Positions 1-5,620 of a stretch of 5,623 nucleotides of DNA are shown piece by piece. The DNA comes from VBDM01 sp035317085 (lineage in GTDB: Bacteria; Pseudomonadota; Gammaproteobacteria; Burkholderiales; SG8-39), in the NCBI GenBank assembly GCA_035317085.1, contig DATHHS010000290.1, positions 1 through 5,623 on the forward strand, written 5' to 3'. Each line of letters starts with the position of its first letter. Within the stretch, counting starts at the first letter, position 1. Both the position numbers and the translations under genes were made by a program. The notes under the pieces were generated by a model that did not search any database, was not told the DNA's origin, and worked only from the letters and a program-made list of their open reading frames with translations.

Positions 1-315
1 GACGGGTTGCAGATCGGCGCGAACGTCGATGCCGAGAGCAACGTGTACTCCCAGGACCCGCGCTTCGAAGCGGTGCAGCCCACCGAGGGCACCGATTGGC
101 AGACCAAGCACTACTTCCGTCGCGCGATCGAGGCTCCGGGAAAAGCCCAGATCACCCGACCCTACCTGTCGGTCACCGGGCCCCAGCTTTGCGTGACCCT
201 GTCGTTCGCTTTCGAAGCGTCGGATGGAACGCAGCAAGTGCTCTGCGTCGATCTCGATTTCGCGGCGCTCGCGGGCGAGGATGTTGCATTCGGGGTGAGT
301 AATTTGAACGCGTAG
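1..315 (+). CDS. PDC/Cache-type sensor domain protein, C-terminal part (5' end outside window)
   Basis: This is the last ~104 codons of a gene that enters from the left edge; the frame is open from base 1 and ends at TAG 313-315. The visible protein resembles the distal half of a small PDC/Cache ligand-sensing domain. It has a DPRF segment, then a W..K.YFRRAIE stretch, then a strand-rich PYLSVTG...CVTLSFAF section and a closing strand VLCVDLDF. In Cache domains this order (helix with YF.RA, then 'pYls..tg..cvtls', then 'dg...vl..Di') forms the extracytoplasmic sensing fold. No transmembrane helix, GGDEF, EAL or kinase module follows before the stop, so the sensor domain is the C-terminal end of the protein. 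Small stand-alone PDC proteins of this kind occur in betaproteobacteria. A TTG at base 7 could be read as a start, but nothing like a ribosome site precedes it and the domain would be cut, so a partial gene is preferred. The ligand is unknown. Confidence 0.6.
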   Translation, partial: DGLQIGANVDAESNVYSQDPRFEAVQPTEGTDWQTKHYFRRAIEAPGKAQITRPYLSVTGPQLCVTLSFAFEASDGTQQVLCVDLDFAALAGEDVAFGVSNLNA

Positions 316-360
316 GTTTCGCCTGCGCCGTCTCCATCGCAAAACCCGCTGAAATCGGCG

Positions 361-366
361 TACCAT
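361..366 (+). promoter_or_regulatory. Possible -10 element for the MAPEG gene
   Basis: TACCAT matches four of six positions of the sigma-70 -10 consensus and lies 32 bases before the ATG. No convincing -35 hexamer is seen 16-18 bases upstream. The 83-base gap 316-398 holds no other clear signal and no obvious terminator for the preceding gene, so read-through from upstream is also possible. Confidence 0.22.
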
Positions 367-387
367 AGCGCCCGCAGTTCAACAACA

Positions 388-395
388 AAGGAGGA
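388..395 (+). promoter_or_regulatory. Strong ribosome binding site of the MAPEG gene
   Basis: AAGGAGGA is a near-perfect Shine-Dalgarno sequence three bases before the ATG at 399; the GGAGG core ends four bases before it. It fixes the start of the gene and suggests efficient translation. Confidence 0.8.
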
Positions 396-398
396 GCG

Positions 399-788
399 AT
401 GAAACCGGAGTTGACTTTGCTTGTGTGGGCGGTTGTACTGACTGCTGTGCAGATGTTAGTGGCGGCGCAGGCGGCGTTCAACAAGGTGGGCTTCATGGCG
501 CTTGTCGGCAACCGCGAAGGCATGCCTGAACTCACCGGCTGGGGAGGTCGCGCTACGCGAGCGCACCGCAACATGCTCGAGAACCTGGTGCTTTTCGCCG
601 CGCTGGTGCTCGTGGCGGTGACGGCCGGCAAGACGAACGACATGACGCTCCTCGGCGCCCAACTCTTCTTCTGGGCGCGGCTCGTTTACGCAATCATCTA
701 CGCCGCGGGCGTCATCTGGGTCCGCACAATAGCCTGGGCGGTGTCGATGGCTGGCCTGATCGTCATATTCGCGCAACTTGTGAAATAG
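399..788 (+). CDS. MAPEG family integral membrane protein
   Basis: This 129-residue protein looks like a bacterial member of the MAPEG family (membrane-associated proteins in eicosanoid and glutathione metabolism). The size and four hydrophobic segments (about residues 4-24, 58-77, 83-105 and 108-127) fit the family's four-helix bundle. The key motif is at residues 51-62, RATRAHRNMLEN, matching the family pattern R..RA..N..EN; in characterised members this region helps bind glutathione. A second family-like stretch is ARLVYAIIYAAGV (93-105) followed by R109. The protein should sit in the inner membrane, and family members commonly form trimers. The start at 399 is fixed by an excellent ribosome site. 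No glutathione-related gene lies beside it, so whether it is a glutathione transferase or peroxidase, or has another role, cannot be told from context. Family assignment is firm; activity is unknown. Confidence 0.9.
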   Translation: MKPELTLLVWAVVLTAVQMLVAAQAAFNKVGFMALVGNREGMPELTGWGGRATRAHRNMLENLVLFAALVLVAVTAGKTNDMTLLGAQLFFWARLVYAIIYAAGVIWVRTIAWAVSMAGLIVIFAQLVK

Positions 789-794
789 AAAGCT

Positions 795-836
795 CTACCC
801 GCGGCGCGCGCCTTTCAGGTGCGCGCCGCGCGGTAG
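795..836 (+). terminator. GC-rich 18-bp hairpin after the MAPEG gene, overlapping the next promoter
   Basis: Bases 795-812 pair with 818-836 around a 5-base TTTCA loop. There are 18 pairs, one G-T wobble (810/820) and a single bulged C (831). It begins 6 bases after the MAPEG stop, so it is well placed to end that transcript or protect its 3' end. No T-run follows on the plus strand, so it is not a classical intrinsic terminator. Its right arm contains the first three bases of the TAGAAT at 834-839, so it may instead act as an operator or influence the following promoter. Confidence 0.5.
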
Positions 837-839
837 AAT
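834..839 (+). promoter_or_regulatory. -10 element of the DUF1993 gene
   Basis: TAGAAT matches the sigma-70 -10 consensus at five of six positions. Transcription from it would start near 846 and leave a leader of about 26 bases before the ATG at 872. The -35 region is poor (CTTTCA at 812-817 with a 16-base spacer, three of six matches). The promoter may therefore be weak or need an activator. Confidence 0.45.
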
Positions 840-860
840 GTGTGCCTCGCTCTTCAATTC

Positions 861-866
861 GGAAGG
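861..866 (+). promoter_or_regulatory. Ribosome binding site that sets the DUF1993 start
   Basis: GGAAGG lies 5 bases before the ATG at 872. It favours that start over the in-frame GTG at 842, which lies directly next to the -10 hexamer, would be upstream of the predicted transcript start, and would add ten residues not expected in the family. Confidence 0.6.
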
Positions 867-871
867 TCTCC

Positions 872-1378
872 ATGAACATCTCCATGTACCAGGCGAGCAC
901 GCCTCGCTTCGCAAACATCCTGAAGAACCTGTCCGGAATCCTCGACAAAGCGCAGGCTCACGCCGAAGCGAAGAAAATCGAGCCGTCGGTGCTGCTCAAC
1001 AGTCGGCTCTACCCCGACATGTTCGCTCTGGCGCGCCAGGTCCAGATTGCCTGCGATTCCGCAAAAGGCGCGGTGGCGCGACTCGCGGGAGTCGAGGTTC
1101 CGAAGCACGAAGATACGGAACAGACTTTCGCCGAACTGAAGGCGCGTATCGCCAAGACCATCGCGTTCGTCGAATCCCTGAAACCGGCGCAGATCGACGG
1201 CAGCGAAGAGAAGAACATCCACCTGAAGCTTGGGTCCCGCGAGGTCGACTGGAAGGGAATGCAGTACCTGCTCGGGCACGCACTGCCGAATTTCTATTTC
1301 CACGTCGTGACTGCCTACGACATCCTGCGCCACAACGGCGTGGAGGTCGGCAAGCGCGACTACATCGGCAATCCGTAG
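872..1378 (+). CDS. DUF1993 domain protein (DinB-like fold)
   Basis: This 168-residue soluble protein resembles the DUF1993 family over its whole length. The N-terminus (MNISMYQASTPRF) is the usual family opening, followed by a helix with LSGILDKA. Residues 45-60, RLYPDMFALARQVQIA, and the C-terminal block around 134-156, LLGH.LPNFYFHVVTAYDILRHNGV, are recognisable family segments, and the chain closes with GKRDYIG. The family is predicted to form a four-helix bundle related to DinB/YfiT proteins, some of which bind a metal through histidines. H136, H144 and H154 are candidates here, but no metal site is established for this family. There is no signal peptide or membrane segment, so it should be cytoplasmic. 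It appears to have its own promoter. It ends 6 bases from the stop of the convergent gene on the other strand. The biochemical function is unknown; the family call is good. Confidence 0.85.
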   Translation: MNISMYQASTPRFANILKNLSGILDKAQAHAEAKKIEPSVLLNSRLYPDMFALARQVQIACDSAKGAVARLAGVEVPKHEDTEQTFAELKARIAKTIAFVESLKPAQIDGSEEKNIHLKLGSREVDWKGMQYLLGHALPNFYFHVVTAYDILRHNGVEVGKRDYIGNP

Positions 1379-1384
1379 CTGTCG

Positions 1385-2263
1385 CTAGTTGCTGCGCGAG
1401 GCGACGAACCGCGCCCGTTCGCCCACCGCACCCAGGAGCGACACCGCGAAATCGGGGCTCGCCTTGATCAGGTCGAGAAATGTGTTCCGGCCGATCGCGA
1501 GCAGCCCGCAATCCGTTTCCGATGTCACCGTCGCGAGGCGCGTCGTGCGCTCGACCAGCGCCATCTCGCCGAACACGCCGCCCGGACCGATTCTCTCCAC
1601 GACCTTGTCCTGGATGGACACGGCGAGGCGGCCCTCCAGCACGACGTACATCAGCACTCCGATCTGGCCTTCCTTTACGATGACCTTGTTGCGCTCGTAG
1701 CGCACGGTCGTCTGGGAAAGCGCGCGCGAGAGAGCAGCGAGCGCGGATTTGTCGAAAACCGCCGATTCCTTCAGCTTGCCTTCCGAGGCGGTGCTGCCCG
1801 GATTCTGCCGGCCGATCGCGTCGCGCATGCGGCGAATCATGACGCTCATCAGCATGAGGGCGAACTCCGGCTTTTTCCGCAAGGCGCCTTGAAACTGGCC
1901 GTCGTCGAGCCCGATGACCCGGCACGGCAATTTGGCAACCGCGGTGGCGCTGCGCGGCATCTCGCTGATCGAGGCCATCTCGCCGAAGATCTCGCCTTTG
2001 CCGATCTTGCCGATGACCTTGTTCTTCGCCATCAGGCTGACTTCGCCCTCCAGCAGCAGGTACATCTTGTCGCGTTGTAGCAGGAGCCGGCTTCCCTTTT
2101 CGTTCTCGGCGAAAATGGTCGCGCCCTGCGCGACGGTTTCCGCCTTGCCGGCGGAACTGAAAAACTCCGTTGCCATGGCCGGGTCGTAGATCGAAGGTTT
2201 GGGGGGAGCCTCGACCGAAGGCTTCGTGGGCTTCTCGGGCTTGGTGAAATCGAGTTCGCTCAT
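1385..2263 (-). CDS. Tandem cyclic nucleotide-binding (CNB) domain protein without DNA-binding domain
   Basis: This 292-residue protein carries two Crp/PKA-type cyclic nucleotide-binding domains after a proline- and lysine-rich, probably disordered N-terminus (residues 1-28). Domain A covers about 30-150, and its phosphate-binding cassette is at 93-110 (FGEMASISEMPRSATAVA, with E95 and R104). Domain B covers about 170-285, with its cassette at 231-248 (FGEMALVERTTRLATVTS, with E233 and R242). In both, the Glu that contacts the ribose and the Arg that contacts the phosphate are nine residues apart, as in PKA, so both sites look able to bind cAMP, cGMP or a related nucleotide. R-S after the first cassette resembles Crp. 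There is no helix-turn-helix, kinase, channel or cyclase domain, and the protein ends just after domain B, so it is not a conventional Crp-type activator. It is the last gene of the minus-strand operon and its ATG directly follows the preceding TGA. It may act through a partner protein; the target is unknown. Confidence 0.88.
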   Translation of the reverse strand: MSELDFTKPEKPTKPSVEAPPKPSIYDPAMATEFFSSAGKAETVAQGATIFAENEKGSRLLLQRDKMYLLLEGEVSLMAKNKVIGKIGKGEIFGEMASISEMPRSATAVAKLPCRVIGLDDGQFQGALRKKPEFALMLMSVMIRRMRDAIGRQNPGSTASEGKLKESAVFDKSALAALSRALSQTTVRYERNKVIVKEGQIGVLMYVVLEGRLAVSIQDKVVERIGPGGVFGEMALVERTTRLATVTSETDCGLLAIGRNTFLDLIKASPDFAVSLLGAVGERARFVASRSN

Positions 2264-3247
2264 TCAATCCACCCTCGCTCCGGAAGCGCGGATCACACGC
2301 GCCCACTTCTCGATCTCGTTCCTGATGTGGGCCGCGAATTGCTCGCGGCTGCCGCCGACCGGTACCAAGCCATCGTTCATCATGCGGGTCTTCATGTCGG
2401 CACTTTGCATGATATTCGCAACTTGCGCGTTCAGCAGCTTGAGTATTTCCGGCGGCGTGCCGGCCGGCGCGAGCAAACCGTACCATTGGCTGGATTCGTA
2501 CCCCGGAAGGCCCGCTTCGGAGACGGTCGGGAGGTCGGGCATCGCCTGCAGCCGCTCCAGGCTCGTCACCGCGATCGCGCGCAGGCGACCGGCCGCGACA
2601 TGCCCGCGCGCATTGATCGCCGGGAGGAACATCACCGGCGCCTCGCCCGCGAGGAGGCCGATCATCGCCGGGCCCGAGCCGCGATACGGAATGTGCACCA
2701 TTTGCACTTCGGCCATCACGTTGAAGAGCTCGCCCGCGAGATGCGGCGTGCTGCCCGAGCCCGAACCGGCAAACCCGATTTCCCCGGGTCGCGACTTGGC
2801 AAGCGCGATGAGCTCCCTGACCGACTTGACCGGCAGCGACGGATGCACGACGAGCACGTTGGGTCCGAGCGCCATCAGGCTGATCGGCTCGAAGTCGCGG
2901 AGCGGATCGTAGGGAACACTCTTGTAAAGACTGGGATTGGTGACGAATCCCGCGCCCGTAAATAACAGCGTGTTGCCGTCGTTCGGGGATTTCGCCGCGG
3001 CCTCCGTGCCGATGTTTCCGTTCGCACCCCCGCGGTTCTCAATCAGGAAGGTCTTGCCGAAAGCCTCGGTGAGCTTCTGGGCGAGGATTCGCCCCGCGGC
3101 GTCGACTCCCCCGCCGGCCGGAAACGGAAGGATCACGCGCACCGAACCTCTGGGGTACGAATGTTCGGCGCCTGTCGAAGTTTGCGCGAGCGCTGAGCAT
3201 GCAGTGAAAAACAGGAAGGTTGCCGCGATCGCGCGTGCCGGATTCAT
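2264..3247 (-). CDS. Bug/TctC-family periplasmic solute-binding protein
   Basis: This 327-residue protein fits the tripartite tricarboxylate transporter receptor family (Bug, TctC) in full length. Residues 1-21 form a Sec signal peptide: Arg at 5, a hydrophobic core AATFLFF, and an ALA cleavage site before Q22. A Cys at 17 is not in a proper lipobox. The mature part has the family's ligand-binding loops: PFPAGGGVDAAGR (41-53), where D49 is the usual ligand-contacting Asp, and NRGGANGNIG (71-80). GSGSGSTPHLAGELF (161-175) and the C-terminal YGLLAPAGTPPEI section (256-268) also fit. Known members bind carboxylates, amino acids, nicotinate or aromatic acids; the ligand here cannot be read from sequence. 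No TctA or TctB membrane subunits are visible, which is common in Burkholderiales. Its ATG overlaps the stop of the molybdenum-enzyme gene (ATGA, 4 bp), so it probably captures a substrate or precursor for that enzyme. Confidence 0.93.
   Translation of the reverse strand: MNPARAIAATFLFFTACSALAQTSTGAEHSYPRGSVRVILPFPAGGGVDAAGRILAQKLTEAFGKTFLIENRGGANGNIGTEAAAKSPNDGNTLLFTGAGFVTNPSLYKSVPYDPLRDFEPISLMALGPNVLVVHPSLPVKSVRELIALAKSRPGEIGFAGSGSGSTPHLAGELFNVMAEVQMVHIPYRGSGPAMIGLLAGEAPVMFLPAINARGHVAAGRLRAIAVTSLERLQAMPDLPTVSEAGLPGYESSQWYGLLAPAGTPPEILKLLNAQVANIMQSADMKTRMMNDGLVPVGGSREQFAAHIRNEIEKWARVIRASGARVD
2269..2276 (-). promoter_or_regulatory. Weak ribosome site of the CNB gene, inside the preceding gene
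   Basis: Read on the minus strand this is GAGGGTGG, ending 5 bases before the ATG, with the TGA of the upstream gene directly abutting that ATG (TGAATG). The match to the consensus is only moderate. Together with the zero-base junction it suggests translation of the CNB gene is helped by ribosomes finishing the upstream gene. Confidence 0.45.
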
Positions 3248-5607
3248 TTTCTTGCTCCCTGAATCGCCCGCCAGACGTTCTGCGGCGTGGCGGGCATGGT
3301 GATGTCGCGCACGCCGAACGCGGCGAGTGCATCGACGATGGCGTTGATGACCGCGGCGGGAGCGGGCGTGGTTGCGCCTACGCCCCCGGCCTTGATGCCG
3401 AACGGGTTGGTCGGCGAGAGCACCTCCACGATCTCGGTGCTGAAGGAAGGCAGGGTGTCCGACCGGGGGATGGCGTAGTCCAGGAGCGAGCCCGTGTGCG
3501 GCTGTCCCGTGGCCGGGTCGACATGAAAGATCTCAGAGAGCGCCTGGCCGATTCCTTGCGCCGCGCCGCCGTGCGTCTGGCCATGGACGATCAGGGGGTT
3601 GATGCAACGGCCGACGTCATCGACCGCCGTGAATCGCATGACTTCTGCCGTGCCTGTTTCCGGATCGACCTCGCACTCGCAGATCGCGCAGCCGTTCGGG
3701 AAAACCGGGTCGTGCATCTCATTGTCGGCGATGACTGCCAGCCCGCCCTTGAGTTCCTTCGGGAGCAGGCCCGCTTCGGTTTCCCGCGCGAGCTCGAGGA
3801 AATCGAACGTCCTCGCCGCATGCGGCGAGGAGAAGCGGCCCCGCGCGAACTCGATTCCCGCCGGGTTCGCCTCGAGGAGAAAGGCGGCGATGCGCTTTCC
3901 ATTTTCGATCAGCTTTTTTGCAGCCATTGAGAACACCGTCGCCGCGTGGCGCATCGATCGCCCGGAGTGAGAGCCGCCGCCGACGCTCACGATATCGGTG
4001 TCGCCGAGAACGATATCGACCGCTTCCACGGGCACGGACAGCAGCGAAGAGACCACCTGCGCGAAACTCGTCTCGTGACCCTGCCCCGAGGGTTGCGTGC
4101 CGATCACGACACTGACGCGTCCCGCCGGCGTGATAGCGATCTCGGCGCGCTCCCTGGGCGAGCCGATCGAGGACTCGACATAGTTCGAGAGGCCGAGTCC
4201 GAGAAGCCTGCCGCGTGCGGCAGCTGACGCACGGCGCGATTCGAAGCCGCTCCAGTCGGCGATCCGCATTGCAAGATCCATATTGGCCTCGTAGGTGCCG
4301 CTGTCATAGGTCATCCCCACCGCGTTCCGGTAGGGCATCGCATCGGAGCGGACGAGGTTCTCTCTTCGCAGCTCGATCCGATCGAACCCCAGCTCCTTCG
4401 CCGCCGTATCGATCAGGCGCTCGAGCGCGAAGTTGACCTCGGGCCGGCCCGAGCTGCGATAGGGATTGGTCGGCGCGGTGTTGGTGAACACGCCGCGGCT
4501 CTGAAGCATCGCGACGGGAATATCGTAGGAGCCGGTGATAAGGCCCGATCCTTTCGACAGCGGCGAGAGCGAAACGCAACGCGCGCCGACGTTGGAAAGG
4601 TTGGAGGCGCGCATCGCGAGAAATTTTCCGTCCGTGCGAAGCGCGAGCTCGACCTCCGTGACGAGGTCGCGTCCCTGGAAATCGGAGAGGAAGGCCTCGG
4701 ATCGCGAGGCGGTGAATTTCACCGGACGGCCGAGCTTGCGCGAGGCCCAGAGCGCGAGGCCATATTCCACGTACACGCGGTTCTTCGATCCGAAATTGCC
4801 GCCGACGTCGCAGGAGAGCACGCGCAAGTTTCCGGGCTCGATCTTGAGCAGGTCGGCGAGGTCCTTCTTGTAGCGCACGGCGCCGCCGCCTCCCGCATAG
4901 AGCGTGTATCTGCCGGTGCCCGAATCGTAGGACCCGAGTCCCGCCCTCGGCTCCAGCGCGACGGCCGTGCATCGTCCGATCAGAAACTTCATCTTGACGA
5001 CGCGATCCGCATTCGCAAACGCGCGATCGGTCGCTTCGCGATCGCCGAAAACGGTGTCCACGAGCACGTTGTCGGGCACTTCGTCCCATACCGACGGCGC
5101 TCCGCCCTTGAGCGCATCCTCCGAGTGTGTGACCCAGGGCAGCTCCTCGTACTCGACCTCGAGGCTTTCAGCCGCGTCGAGGGCCTGGTCCCTGGTTTCT
5201 GCAACCACCATCGCAACTGCCTCACCCACGTGACGCGCCTTGTCGGTCGGCAGCAGCCAATGCGGACCTTCGAAGATCCTGCCGCCGCGGGGGCCGGTGA
5301 GCTTCATGTCCTCCCGCGTCGAGGGCAGGGGATGGTGCGGAATCGGGCCCAGGCCGTCGGCCGCGCAATCGGCGCCGCTATAGACGCCGAGAACGCCGGC
5401 CATCGCGCGCAAGCGCGTCGCGCCGATGCTGAGGATGCGTGCGTGCGGGTGAGGCGAGCGCACCATCACGGCATGCGCCTGCCCGGGCATGTTGAAATCG
5501 TCGCTGAACCGCCCGGCCCCGGTGAGCAGGCGCAAGTCTTCCTTGCGCGGCAACGGCTGTCCGACGGCATCGGCTGCGACTTTGCCCGGCCTGCTCGACT
5601 CGTTCAC
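3244..5607 (-). CDS. Xanthine dehydrogenase/CO-dehydrogenase superfamily molybdopterin-binding large subunit
   Basis: This 787-residue protein is the catalytic molybdenum-cofactor subunit of a hydroxylase of the xanthine dehydrogenase family (CoxL/XdhB-like), with the usual length. The alpha/beta-hammerhead domain is at about 18-155. The first cofactor domain (about 185-410) contains ALEPRAGLGSYD (217-228), GGNFGSK (269-275) and GRPVKF (293-298). The second (about 425-700) contains QPSGQGHETSFAQ (505-517) and GQTHGGAAQGIGQAL (676-690). The active-site loop is PYRSSGR (382-388), nearest to the AYRGAGR loop of non-CO-oxidising members, so true CO dehydrogenase is unlikely. Near the C-terminus AGGVGATTPA (740-749) has Val743 where the family usually has the catalytic Glu. 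Such enzymes hydroxylate aromatic heterocycles or aldehydes and need [2Fe-2S] and FAD partners, which are not in the window. The GTG start is chosen because AGAGGAG lies 6 bases upstream. The frame stays open to the window edge, so an earlier start cannot be excluded. Confidence 0.93.
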   Translation of the reverse strand: MNESSRPGKVAADAVGQPLPRKEDLRLLTGAGRFSDDFNMPGQAHAVMVRSPHPHARILSIGATRLRAMAGVLGVYSGADCAADGLGPIPHHPLPSTREDMKLTGPRGGRIFEGPHWLLPTDKARHVGEAVAMVVAETRDQALDAAESLEVEYEELPWVTHSEDALKGGAPSVWDEVPDNVLVDTVFGDREATDRAFANADRVVKMKFLIGRCTAVALEPRAGLGSYDSGTGRYTLYAGGGGAVRYKKDLADLLKIEPGNLRVLSCDVGGNFGSKNRVYVEYGLALWASRKLGRPVKFTASRSEAFLSDFQGRDLVTEVELALRTDGKFLAMRASNLSNVGARCVSLSPLSKGSGLITGSYDIPVAMLQSRGVFTNTAPTNPYRSSGRPEVNFALERLIDTAAKELGFDRIELRRENLVRSDAMPYRNAVGMTYDSGTYEANMDLAMRIADWSGFESRRASAAARGRLLGLGLSNYVESSIGSPRERAEIAITPAGRVSVVIGTQPSGQGHETSFAQVVSSLLSVPVEAVDIVLGDTDIVSVGGGSHSGRSMRHAATVFSMAAKKLIENGKRIAAFLLEANPAGIEFARGRFSSPHAARTFDFLELARETEAGLLPKELKGGLAVIADNEMHDPVFPNGCAICECEVDPETGTAEVMRFTAVDDVGRCINPLIVHGQTHGGAAQGIGQALSEIFHVDPATGQPHTGSLLDYAIPRSDTLPSFSTEIVEVLSPTNPFGIKAGGVGATTPAPAAVINAIVDALAAFGVRDITMPATPQNVWRAIQGARK
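3255..3260 (-). promoter_or_regulatory. Ribosome site of the solute-binding protein gene
   Basis: On the minus strand this reads AGGGAG, 7 bases before the ATG at 3247. It lies within the last codons of the upstream gene and supports both the chosen start and translational coupling through the ATGA overlap. Confidence 0.6.
3810..3831. repeat. 22-bp perfect palindrome inside the molybdenum-subunit gene
   Basis: The half-site TCCTCGCCGCA is followed directly by its exact reverse complement, with no spacer; the centre is GCATGC. It encodes residues around S593-R599, in a stretch that is probably a variable loop between conserved blocks of the second cofactor domain. It could fold into a stem in the mRNA or serve as a dimeric protein-binding site, or it could be a coincidence of GC-rich coding sequence. 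Confidence 0.6.
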
Positions 5608-5613
5608 CGCCAG

Positions 5614-5620
5614 CTCCTCT
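5614..5620 (-). promoter_or_regulatory. Ribosome site that sets the GTG start of the molybdenum subunit
   Basis: On the minus strand AGAGGAG lies 6 bases before GTG 5607-5605. This good Shine-Dalgarno match is the main reason to accept a non-ATG start. A TGA overlaps that GTG in another frame (GTGA), so an upstream gene could end there with a 4-bp overlap, as at the next junction; too few bases are visible to confirm it. Confidence 0.6.

Noticed and set aside
842..871. GTG at 842 as the start of the DUF1993 gene
   Set aside because: It lies 3 bases after the -10 hexamer, upstream of the expected transcript start, and has no ribosome site. The ATG at 872 has GGAAGG at proper spacing and gives the normal family N-terminus.
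1385..2263. Crp/Fnr-type transcription factor
   Set aside because: The chain ends directly after the second CNB domain and no helix-turn-helix is present.
996..2486. Long 496-codon open frame on the minus strand
   Set aside because: It is out of frame with, and spans parts of, three well-recognised genes. The translation is Arg/Gly-rich low-complexity sequence typical of shadow frames in GC-rich DNA.
2199..2912. 237-codon open frame on the plus strand opposite the solute-binding protein gene
   Set aside because: It is antisense to a clear Bug-family gene, its composition follows the opposite strand's codons, and no family features are visible.
3220..3930. 236-codon open frame on the plus strand opposite the molybdenum-subunit gene
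   Set aside because: It has an Arg-rich composition and no recognisable domain, and it lies wholly opposite strongly conserved coding sequence.
5023..5044. Inverted GCGATCG...CGATCGC motif as a regulatory repeat
   Set aside because: It is a short imperfect structure within coding sequence built from common GC-rich codons, with no supporting context.
4304..5089. 261-codon second frame on the minus strand inside the molybdenum-subunit gene
   Set aside because: It is an Arg-rich shadow frame overlapping the conserved cofactor domain of the real gene. It is not a frameshifted copy, since the main frame is intact throughout.
3244..5607. Form I carbon monoxide dehydrogenase large subunit
   Set aside because: The diagnostic AYRCSFR active-site loop is absent; the loop is PYRSSGR.
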